Shown piece after piece: positions 53,852 through 61,109 of a stretch of DNA of 64,000 nucleotides (position 1 is its first letter; every line of letters begins with the position of its first letter). A program made the translations under genes and the position numbers. The notes beneath the pieces were generated by a model. The model was given only the letters and a program-made list of their open reading frames with translations. It did not search any database and was not told the DNA's origin. Source of the DNA: Microbacterium sp. 11MF (GTDB taxonomy: Bacteria > Actinomycetota > Actinomycetes > Actinomycetales > Microbacteriaceae); NCBI RefSeq assembly GCF_000383475.1, contig NZ_KB911459.1, positions 1,316,467 to 1,380,466 on the forward strand, written 5' to 3'.

Positions 53852-55075
53852 TCAGGCGACGGCAGGGCCGGCAGCAGGCAACGAGAATGTGAAGGTCGCG
53901 CCCTCACCCTTCCGCCCATCCGCGTAGATGCCGCCGCCGTGGAGTTCGACGATGCGGGCGACGGACGCGAGCCCGAGACCCGTGCCCGGGAACTCCTCCG
54001 CGGAGTGCAGTCGCGTGAGCGGTTCGAAGATCCGGGACGCGTCGGACGGGTCGAAACCGTCGCCGTCGTCCGTCAGCTCCAACACGACCCGTTCGGGACC
54101 GGCGTCGACCTGTCGCAAGACGATGTGCGCCGACGCCTTCTTGCCGGTGTATTTGACCGCATTGCCGAGGAGGTTCTCCAGCGCGAGGTGCGCGAGCGCG
54201 GGATCCGCACTCACGACGATGGCCTCCTCGACCCGGATGTCGAGGTCGCGACCGCGGTTCTGCGCGAGGAGCTCGTCCGCGATCCCCCGCGCTATCTCGC
54301 TGAGGTCGAGTCGTTCAGGCGCGGGCGGCGCCGCGGTGATGCGGTAGATCGACAGCATCCGTTCGATCTGCGCCGACATCCGCTCGCCCGCTCGCACCAC
54401 CGCGTGCGCATAAGTGGCGCTGGTCTGATCGGTCGCATCGTCTGCGATGAGTTCGGCGAAGCCCATCATCGCCCCCAGGGGGCCGCGCAGGTCGTGCACG
54501 AGCGAGTGCATGGTCGCGTCGAGTTCGTCCGCCCGTGCGGCCATCTGATCGCGCTCCGCACTGCGCCGGCTGATCGCCCCGCGGAGCTCGAGGTTCTCCA
54601 GGGTGACCGCCGCGGTGTTGGCGAGCACCTCGAGCTGCCGCACGTGCTCGGGGTCGGGCACGTGCCGCTCCGCCCAGTACGCCCCGATCGCGCCGATCGG
54701 ATCGGACGAGCGCACCGGTGCCATGCACATGCTCGCCACGAACGTCGGCCGGTAGGCGTCGATCGGCACGCGCTCGTCGTCGTAGATGTCGGGGATGATG
54801 ACCGTTTCGCGGTGCAGCATCGACCACCCGCTCACGCAGGCGGTCAACGGGAAGCGACTACCCTTCCACAGGCGTCCGATGGCATCCTCGTCGACGTAGA
54901 AGCACTGGTCGTCCTCACGGAGGACGAAGGTCGCGCCGTCGGCACCCGTCAGTTCACGCACGGCATGAGCGACGACGGAGGTCACCTCCAACAAGCCGGT
55001 CGCCGTCGAGAGCGCATCCACCGTGCGCGCGAGGACGTCGGGGGCAGCGACGTGATCAGCTGGCTTCCCGCCCAT
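53852..55075 (-). CDS. Soluble GAF-domain sensor histidine kinase
   Basis: A 407-residue cytoplasmic kinase without membrane segments. Residues about 25-165 form a GAF domain (GADGATFVLREDDQCFYVDED). A dimerisation helix pair has the H-box LVHDLRGPLGAMMGF with H194. The ATPase part has ENLLGNAVKYTGKKASA (N-box), LTDDGDGFDP (G1), FEPLTRLHS (F) and GTGLGLASV (G2). No response-regulator gene is next to it, so it is an orphan. The ATG at 55075 has GAGG five bases upstream. Confidence 0.9.
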   Translation of the reverse strand: MGGKPADHVAAPDVLARTVDALSTATGLLEVTSVVAHAVRELTGADGATFVLREDDQCFYVDEDAIGRLWKGSRFPLTACVSGWSMLHRETVIIPDIYDDERVPIDAYRPTFVASMCMAPVRSSDPIGAIGAYWAERHVPDPEHVRQLEVLANTAAVTLENLELRGAISRRSAERDQMAARADELDATMHSLVHDLRGPLGAMMGFAELIADDATDQTSATYAHAVVRAGERMSAQIERMLSIYRITAAPPAPERLDLSEIARGIADELLAQNRGRDLDIRVEEAIVVSADPALAHLALENLLGNAVKYTGKKASAHIVLRQVDAGPERVVLELTDDGDGFDPSDASRIFEPLTRLHSAEEFPGTGLGLASVARIVELHGGGIYADGRKGEGATFTFSLPAAGPAVA

Positions 55076-55174
55076 GTCGACCTCAATGCAACTCGAAGAA
55101 GCGGATGTCTGGGGTTCCCGACGTGGGACCTCCCCCAGGGTACTGCGTTCCGACGGGCAGCGGCGAGAAAGCAG

Positions 55175-55204
55175 AAGGCCGGAATCCTCATGGATTCCGG
55201 CCTT
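55175..55204 (-). terminator. Terminator downstream of the original tRNA-Pro
   Basis: 13-bp perfect stem (55175-55187 with 55192-55204, loop TCAT) about ten bases past the tRNA 3' end. It belongs to the tRNA gene before integration. Confidence 0.75.
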
Positions 55205-55208
55205 TCCC

Positions 55209-55267
55209 GAACCGTCGGGATGACAGGATTTGAACCTGCGACCCCTTGACCCCCAGGTAGACGGTTC
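55209..55267. repeat. 8-bp inverted repeat flanking the tRNA fragment
   Basis: GAACCGTC (55209-55216) and GACGGTTC (55260-55267) flank the tRNA-Pro fragment at the island edge. This could be recombinase-related or chance. Confidence 0.35.
55215..55256 (-). tRNA. tRNA-Pro(GGG) 3' fragment: attachment scar of an integrated element
   Basis: Read on the minus strand this is CTGGGGG, the anticodon loop with GGG, then the 3' anticodon stem TCAAG, variable loop, T-arm with GGTTCAAATCC, and the acceptor half CATCCCG with discriminator A. Upstream sequence does not form the 5' anticodon stem, D-arm or acceptor partner, so it is a 42-base fragment, not a working tRNA. Tyrosine recombinases often cross over in the anticodon loop of tRNA genes and rebuild the tRNA at the far end. 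This is the left edge of the island. Confidence 0.8.
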
Positions 55268-55664
55268 AGGCTGATTCCTCAATTTCCCGGGTCGTTCTGC
55301 TCCGCAGAAGGCCCGACCTCACGTCATGCGTTGCATGGTTTGCATGCATTAGGTCCCGGCGCTTGATGGTCGCAGGGCCGCACACCGAGGGTCCTTGTCG
55401 GGTTTACGTTGACGTCGCGCAGATCCGCGATTCCCCGACATCTAGGGCCTCGCAAGTGATGGGTGTGTCACGTTCGGCAGGGGTCCGACACCCTCCACGT
55501 CCTTGGTGTCCATTCAAGAACGACGCACATCCGATTCGCGATGTTCAGGTACGGCGCTCGGATCGATACCCTCCACCCACCGAAGAGACTGCGAGGGGAA
55601 TCAACCCTGCTCCTGTGCCGGCTACACCAATGAGCGACGTCAGACACGGAACTGTGCGATGAGG
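55257..55664. other. 408 bases without a supported gene, island left end
   Basis: Between the attachment scar and the end of the CHAT gene. Open frames here have no ribosome site, unusual codons and no recognisable protein. No promoter of note and no clear terminator for the CHAT gene were seen. Confidence 0.6.
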
Positions 55665-57875
55665 TCATTGCTCGGCCTCGGTGTGTTGCTGTTGCATTGA
55701 CGTGAGCCGAGACGCTCGGAAGCGAATCGCGGATGGGTCGCCGACGATCGTGTACATCATCGATTCAGGGACGTATCCGGGGGCTCGAAGCCATCCCTCG
55801 ACGGCGCTCTTCTCCCCTCTCTCCTCAGCGATGTCGAGAAGGACTGCTTCCGCATCCTGATAAAGGTGCCAGGGACGCAGCCTTCCAGAGGATCGGCCGC
55901 TCATGAACTCCACGATCGGAGAGGTGCCGTTGACGTCCGAATGGCCCCACTCCAGAAGTTTCGGGTTCCCATAGAGGATGTCCATGACAACGGAGTTGGT
56001 TTGGACACGGTGCCACAGATCCATGAGGGTTGTGTGTGCCTCAGCACCGCCGATCGACTCACTCATGTAGACGAGCAGACGTGTCATGAACGTGGAGTTG
56101 TGGTGCACGCCGACGGGGACAAGGGTGCTGAGGACGGCGCGTGCTCCGGCTCGGAGGAGCAGGTCGGCTACAGCGACCGGACCCGCTCCACGTGGTCCGG
56201 AGTGGCATGCGCTGAGGATCACAACCGGGGGCATCGGTCCGAGGTCGTCTCCCATACTCACCTCGTCGCCGATGGCAAGCCCAGCCATGTTGGCGTCGGC
56301 GTCGTACACGCCGTGCGCGCTGAGGATCACGAGGTCCGGCCGGTGACTTGCCAGAGCGTCCGCGACTTCTGCCTTGTCGGACGCATCGACGATGTCGACG
56401 AACACGGCGCGAGTCGGATCGGTGAGCTCTCGAGCTGCGAACGCCCACGCCCTTCGGGAGACGACGCCAACCGGGTCTGTTTCAGGAATGCACTCGACGA
56501 CCAGCACCCGCATCCCACCGCTGAAATCAATGCCGTGGTCTGGGGCGAACTCGAGCTGAAATGCACGGGTGAGGGGATTGATCGGACGGTAGGCAATCGG
56601 GAGCAGTGCGGCGAGCGGTGCCGTGTGACCGGGTAGTCGCAGAAGACCGATTGGGAAGTTGGTGAACGCGTCGATTTGAGAGGCCGTGCGAACGACGGAG
56701 ATCATCCTGTCTGTCCAGAAAGGCCGCATGGTCTCGTCGAGCCTGGCTCGTAATCGTGCCTCTGTGTCTGGCTTGATCCCGGTGCGCGACCGCGTGCTGT
56801 CCACCCAGTAGCGTTCGAGGTCAGCCAAGGCCACGAACGCGGCGTCGGGGACGAGGTCAGCGGAGACAATTCCGACCGAGTTGTCGCCTGCCGCGTTGTG
56901 GGAGACCATAAGACGGAGTACTTCCGGCGGGTCGCTCTGTTCAGTGCGAGGCAGCGTCCGCGTCGGTTGGACCGCGCGTCGTTCGCCCCGGGTTGGTGAA
57001 TTTGCCCCTTGTGCGAGGTGCCTGACGAGACGCCGATAGCGTGGAGCAACCCCGGGCAGTCCCAGCGTCATCGGCACCTTCAGTCGGCGTCCCGCTTCGA
57101 TCAGTTCGGCGTCTGCCACCCGCTCGGCTTCAGCCATGGTGAGACCTTGTTCCTCCATGGCGGAAAAGGCGTCGAGATATGCGCGCCATTGCAGCAGGTC
57201 TATGGCTCCGTCGTACGGCTCCTGATCGCGGTTACGGACGGTGGCGTCGCCCCGTCCAATTGCTTTCAGGAGGCGACGTAGCGGCACGGCTGAACCATTC
57301 GAGGCGATCGTCGGAGACCAGTCTGGAGGCAGCACATCAAGTTCGACTCCCTCCAGGAAGTCCGCGTCCCAGTGATCGCTAATCATCTGCCAGTGTCGTC
57401 GGAGCAAGGTGTCGTTCAGATCTCGCACCCGAACCGGAGGGAGCACGAACCTGCCGTCTCGGGATGCTGACGCTGCGGCGTCAAAATGGTCATCATCACT
57501 GATGATCAGCATGGGTTCACCGTGCTGGGTGAGCACAGCCAGCATGAGCGGGTGCTGGAGCGTAAATGCGGGTACCGGAAGGATCAGATGCCGGCGCTTC
57601 TCCAGAAGTTGTTCCCGGATGCCGGTCATGACAGGAACATCGACTGCATCAATGCGGGTCGCCGGAAGATGGAGCGCGTACCAGACCGCCGGCAGAATCG
57701 GCACGAGTTCAGAATCGAAACTGGTTGCCGGATCGTCCACCCCAAGCATGAACTGGTGGGATATGGGTTCGTAGACGTCATCCGCAGCGCCGCTTACCGG
57801 ACAGACGACGAGGTAAATGGGCCTTGGGAATCGCATCTGAATCCCGCTCTGCTCGGAGTGTGCATCATCGTTCAA
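55665..57875 (-). CDS. CHAT-domain (caspase-like) protease
   Basis: A 736-residue protein. The C-terminal third is a CHAT peptidase. The catalytic His is H521 in VILSAHGVYDADANMAGLAI and the Cys is C557 in PPVVILSACHSGPRGAG, preceded by a predicted sheet (MRVLVVECIPETDPVG). This matches the His-Cys dyad of CHAT/clan CD enzymes. The N-terminal ~290 residues and a middle domain are of unknown fold; no TPR array is evident. In defence systems CHAT proteins cut effector or host proteins when triggered. The TTG start at 57875 was chosen since GAGGAG lies six bases upstream; another TTG ten codons earlier lacks one. Confidence 0.8.
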   Translation of the reverse strand: MNDDAHSEQSGIQMRFPRPIYLVVCPVSGAADDVYEPISHQFMLGVDDPATSFDSELVPILPAVWYALHLPATRIDAVDVPVMTGIREQLLEKRRHLILPVPAFTLQHPLMLAVLTQHGEPMLIISDDDHFDAAASASRDGRFVLPPVRVRDLNDTLLRRHWQMISDHWDADFLEGVELDVLPPDWSPTIASNGSAVPLRRLLKAIGRGDATVRNRDQEPYDGAIDLLQWRAYLDAFSAMEEQGLTMAEAERVADAELIEAGRRLKVPMTLGLPGVAPRYRRLVRHLAQGANSPTRGERRAVQPTRTLPRTEQSDPPEVLRLMVSHNAAGDNSVGIVSADLVPDAAFVALADLERYWVDSTRSRTGIKPDTEARLRARLDETMRPFWTDRMISVVRTASQIDAFTNFPIGLLRLPGHTAPLAALLPIAYRPINPLTRAFQLEFAPDHGIDFSGGMRVLVVECIPETDPVGVVSRRAWAFAARELTDPTRAVFVDIVDASDKAEVADALASHRPDLVILSAHGVYDADANMAGLAIGDEVSMGDDLGPMPPVVILSACHSGPRGAGPVAVADLLLRAGARAVLSTLVPVGVHHNSTFMTRLLVYMSESIGGAEAHTTLMDLWHRVQTNSVVMDILYGNPKLLEWGHSDVNGTSPIVEFMSGRSSGRLRPWHLYQDAEAVLLDIAEERGEKSAVEGWLRAPGYVPESMMYTIVGDPSAIRFRASRLTSMQQQHTEAEQ

Positions 57876-57987
57876 GAGGAGCTCCTCTACATGGGCGAAA
57901 GACAATCATTGTGCGTTTCGACGGCGCCCAATCGTGGGAGCTGTCGACCTGACTTCTTGGACAGACTCAACGAGCATTAGTGTCCTG

Positions 57988-58011
57988 CAACTATCGCGGG
58001 CCGCGCAGTTG
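57988..58011. terminator. Possible hairpin between the PIN and CHAT genes
   Basis: CAACT/AGTTG and CGCGG/CCGCG arms form an interrupted stem, 29 bases past the PIN gene stop. There is no T run, so termination is uncertain. Confidence 0.4.
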
Positions 58012-58039
58012 GGCTAAAGCAAATTTCTGAGTGTCGGCG

Positions 58040-59050
58040 CTACACGACTAGCTCTTGGATTTCTGACTCCGATGTCTCCAGATCCGCCTCTAGGCGCACG
58101 AGCACCTTGACCGTGCACGAGATGCGCCCGGCGACCTCCGCGTAGTGGCTGTTCCAGTCAGCGTCGCTCACGGTGAGGGTGTCATCGAGGCCCGGGAGAT
58201 CCGCCTTATAGACGTACCCGTTCACGCCAAGTTCGGCAGGAATGTCCACCGTCCAAAGTTGCGTATCGCCGACGAAGGTGTCGACGAGCTGAGCATCTCC
58301 GTCGTCGGCGGATACCTCGCTTACAGTCACCTCCTCAACGGCGGTATCCCAGGAGGTGAGATCGCCATCGAGTATTTCGTGAAGTAGGGCCGTTTCGATG
58401 AATTTGAGCGCGTGCTCGGTCACGATGGTCGCGACGCTTGGCGCCGTTCCGAGCTCGACGCGTGACGCCAGATCTTGAGGCCGCTGCAGGATCTCAACGT
58501 GCACGCCCGGTGGCAACTCTGCGAGCAGTTCTCGCTTGAGGTCGCCCTTGGGTGAACAGAAGTCTTGGCTGTTGGCTGTGACGAAAAAGACGTTCGCGAC
58601 GAGTTCAGGTAGATCTCGTATCCAGGCCAGCAAAGTCAGCCAGATGAGCGTGTCTCGATAGCCCTTTCCGGATCGGGCGAATGGCGCCCGCACGTTTACA
58701 TCACGGGCTACTACTTCCGCGTGAGGCGCGTCAGGCATGGGAAGGATCGCGACGCCGTTTGCGTCGAGCCAGTCCGGTAGGAGGCGCTGGACTTGGTGGG
58801 GCGTCGGGATCTCCGGCGGGAGGAAGTCGATCCCGAATGTGGCAAGTACAGTCCTCGCCTCTGATACTTGCTTAGCTTTCGCCTCGATCGTCTCGCTCGC
58901 TTGCCGACCTGATTCCAGCACGGTGACTTGGCTGGTCGCGGCTTGGAGAACGCCTTCTTTGATCGCTGCCGTGATCTTCCGCCAGCTCGTGGTTTCCAGG
59001 TCTCGGGCGCCCGTGAACGCGGTCGTGTCGAAGAACGCATAGTCAGGCAT
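58040..59050 (-). CDS. PIN-domain endonuclease (DUF4935-like)
   Basis: A 336-residue protein. The N-terminal ~195 residues look like a PIN ribonuclease: YAFFDTTAFTG (D8), VLESGRQ (E46), GKGYRDTLIWLTLLAW (D133) and VFFVTANSQDF (N160, D163), which give the metal-binding acidic set. The C-terminal ~140 residues are an acidic domain of unknown fold. No antitoxin is adjacent, unlike VapBC pairs. It has its own leaderless-type promoter: TAGCGT is exactly six bases before the ATG, with a possible TCGACA -35 18 bases further. It lies between the nuclease/methylase trio and the CHAT gene. Confidence 0.8.
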   Translation of the reverse strand: MPDYAFFDTTAFTGARDLETTSWRKITAAIKEGVLQAATSQVTVLESGRQASETIEAKAKQVSEARTVLATFGIDFLPPEIPTPHQVQRLLPDWLDANGVAILPMPDAPHAEVVARDVNVRAPFARSGKGYRDTLIWLTLLAWIRDLPELVANVFFVTANSQDFCSPKGDLKRELLAELPPGVHVEILQRPQDLASRVELGTAPSVATIVTEHALKFIETALLHEILDGDLTSWDTAVEEVTVSEVSADDGDAQLVDTFVGDTQLWTVDIPAELGVNGYVYKADLPGLDDTLTVSDADWNSHYAEVAGRISCTVKVLVRLEADLETSESEIQELVV

Positions 59051-59056
59051 CCACTT

Positions 59057-59062
59057 ACGCTA
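59057..59062 (-). promoter_or_regulatory. -10 element of the PIN-domain gene (leaderless)
   Basis: TAGCGT on the minus strand six bases before the ATG at 59050; a possible -35 TCGACA lies 18 bases further upstream. Confidence 0.55.
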
Positions 59063-59140
59063 CGTCGAGTCCGCACGTGGTGTCGATCTGCCAGGAGAGC
59101 GGGGCTCACTCCCCCAGCGGGAGGGGGCTCTCGTGCGCGA

Positions 59141-60100
59141 TCACCGAAGCAACGCGCGCCTGACGAGCGACTCAAGCGCGTCGTCGAGGTCCTCGGCTTC
59201 GATCAGCGAAGCGAGTTCCTCGCGACCGACCATCACGACGCAGATGTCCTGGGTAGAGAATCTCAGCTCCTGCAACTTCGCGTCCTCTGTGAAGCCCGCC
59301 AGAGACACGAGGAATGCTATCCGTGAAGTCCCACGTTTCGTTTGCAACTTCGTGAGGAGGACAGACATGACTTGCTGCGATGCCTTGTCCACCCTGTTCT
59401 TGGCTTCGACCAGAATGAACGGAATCCCCGGGCGCTGCCAAACGCGCGGACTGAAGTTATCGACCTGAAGAACGAGGTCGATCTCCTCTGTCTCCGTACG
59501 ATAGTTGCGCTCGATGACTTTCAGATCGCGAACCTGTGAGAACAAGAAGGCCAGTAGCGCTTCGAGACGGCGGCCTTTCTCCTGCGAGGTCCCGTCCTCA
59601 ATTCGTGACCACACGCTGCGGCAGATCACCTGCCGAGACTCAGGGGGAACGGGGACTTCTACCTCAGCGAGGGCGATGAGTACGGGACGAGAGACCAGGC
59701 GACGAGCCGTCACGTAGTCGTCAACGATCAAGACATCTGCATCGAGGTCCACAAGAAGCGCGATGACCTCAGGCTTGAACAGAGAAGCTATCGGAAGAGC
59801 CATTGTGATGCCGATGTCCCTTGAGGCGGCCAGCTGAAGGCGGTCGCGCACGAATCGGGGAAGCTCGTCCTGAAGGTACACATAGAGCAGACGCTGCCGG
59901 TCCGCCGAAACGGCGGAGGGACGCCACCTCTTCGTCTCGAGGTTCAGTTCGACATCGCGTTCCCAACCCGCTCCCCCGGCCGACGCGCAGATCTGATCGG
60001 TGAGATCCGCTATGTCCTCCGAACTGATGAAACGTCCGGCACTCGGGTCATCGACGATCTCGTCAACGATGGCCCCTTCGAGCTCAGGCTGATCGCTCAT
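59141..60100 (-). CDS. PD-(D/E)xK nuclease-like protein
   Basis: A 319-residue protein. The C-terminal half has the restriction-endonuclease core: KGRRLEALLAFLF (E180), TEEIDLVLQV (D208) and FILVEAKNR (E232-x-K234), in order and spacing of Mrr/RecB-type nucleases. A short C-terminal part (ICVVMVGREELASLIE) completes the fold. The N-terminal ~160 residues are of unknown fold and could sense or bind a partner. It overlaps the ParB gene by 17 bases, so translation is coupled. It is too small for a type I or III subunit. Confidence 0.75.
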   Translation of the reverse strand: MSDQPELEGAIVDEIVDDPSAGRFISSEDIADLTDQICASAGGAGWERDVELNLETKRWRPSAVSADRQRLLYVYLQDELPRFVRDRLQLAASRDIGITMALPIASLFKPEVIALLVDLDADVLIVDDYVTARRLVSRPVLIALAEVEVPVPPESRQVICRSVWSRIEDGTSQEKGRRLEALLAFLFSQVRDLKVIERNYRTETEEIDLVLQVDNFSPRVWQRPGIPFILVEAKNRVDKASQQVMSVLLTKLQTKRGTSRIAFLVSLAGFTEDAKLQELRFSTQDICVVMVGREELASLIEAEDLDDALESLVRRALLR

Positions 60101-61109
60101 CGGCATTGAGCAGCGCTTCGAGTTGAGTGATGAGCTGGTGCCCAAGGCGCTTCACTTCGTCGTTGTCGGGCGTATCGGCCGTCTGCGTAAGTAACCGGCT
60201 GAAGACAGCGATCATCGACGACGTGCGACGACCGAGCTTGTCCACCTCAACCATCATCTGGACAGTGTCTTCGAAGGCGTCCTCGATGGTGGCGTCCGGC
60301 TTCTCGATGAGATCGCGGATCGAGCTGTCGATCGTGGATTCACCCGTGCCGTTCTCCGCGGCATCCTGGGCGGCGAACTTGATAATCGGCGACACCTTGC
60401 GGAGGCTGACCGTGTCAGTGATGACCTGATCAAGGCGCTTTTGCACGAACGCTGCGCTGACGCGATCCTCGCCGAACTCGTCGAGGATGACGGGGCGGTT
60501 CTTGCGTAGCGCGTCGATGACGTTCTTCTTGAGCTCCCAGAAGAAGTTGAGCGGGATCGTCTCCTCGCGGATGTAGTCCTGCCACTCGTCGGGCAAGGTG
60601 ACGACGTAGCGCAGCTGCCGAACTCGTTCCATCGACAGACCGGTGAGGTCGCGCAACTCGGCGTCGTTGGGCTCGCGACCCTCGCTCTCCTCAATTTCCT
60701 GCGCGAGGCGTTGCAATGCCTTCGCAGTGGGAATGTCGCGCCACGGCTCCCGGATGAGGTGGATATTGAACATCTGCTGCAAAACTTCACGTTCGCTACG
60801 TTCCGTCGTGATGAGTGCCGGGATCTTGGAGTGTCCGAGGTCACGAGCGCAGCGGTACCGTCGCTCACCGTCCACCAGGACGAACTTGTCGCCGCGCGGA
60901 TACACCACGATCGGGACAAGCACACCCTCCAGATCAATGGATCCGGTCAATCGGTCGAGTTCATCTTGAGGGAAATCGAGGCGCGGATTGGCGTCGTTCG
61001 GCACAACGTCTGAGACGTTGAGCTCGCGAAGCTCGGCAGTCGCGTTGTGCGCCCCAGAGTCCGACGTTTCTTCGGGTTGCGGCGACGCTTCCTCAGATGG
61101 TGCAGACAT
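60084..61109 (-). CDS. ParB/Spo0J-like domain protein
   Basis: A 341-residue protein. Residues about 30-130 form a ParB N-domain: VVPNDANPRLDF, PIVVYPRGDKFVLVDGERR (D80-R84), and NIHLIREPWRDIPTA (N115-R120), the motifs that bind CTP in canonical ParB. A helix-turn-helix near 149-171 (NDAELRDLTGLSMERVRQL) follows. The C-terminal half is helical with no known domain. There is no ParA partner. Its position between a methylase and a nuclease gene suggests a DNA-binding or specificity role. GGAG lies seven bases before the ATG, inside the methylase gene. Confidence 0.85.
   Translation of the reverse strand: MSAPSEEASPQPEETSDSGAHNATAELRELNVSDVVPNDANPRLDFPQDELDRLTGSIDLEGVLVPIVVYPRGDKFVLVDGERRYRCARDLGHSKIPALITTERSEREVLQQMFNIHLIREPWRDIPTAKALQRLAQEIEESEGREPNDAELRDLTGLSMERVRQLRYVVTLPDEWQDYIREETIPLNFFWELKKNVIDALRKNRPVILDEFGEDRVSAAFVQKRLDQVITDTVSLRKVSPIIKFAAQDAAENGTGESTIDSSIRDLIEKPDATIEDAFEDTVQMMVEVDKLGRRTSSMIAVFSRLLTQTADTPDNDEVKRLGHQLITQLEALLNADERSA

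Noticed and set aside
55200-55290. A complete tRNA-Pro gene
   Set aside because: Only the part from the anticodon loop to the discriminator base is present. The 5' anticodon stem, D-arm and acceptor partner are not.
55363-55662. A 99-codon open frame at the left end of the island
   Set aside because: No ribosome site, no domain, and composition unlike the neighbouring genes. Treated as non-coding.
58040-59050. VapC-type toxin of a toxin-antitoxin pair
   Set aside because: The protein is more than twice VapC length, has a large C-terminal extension and no small antitoxin gene next to it.
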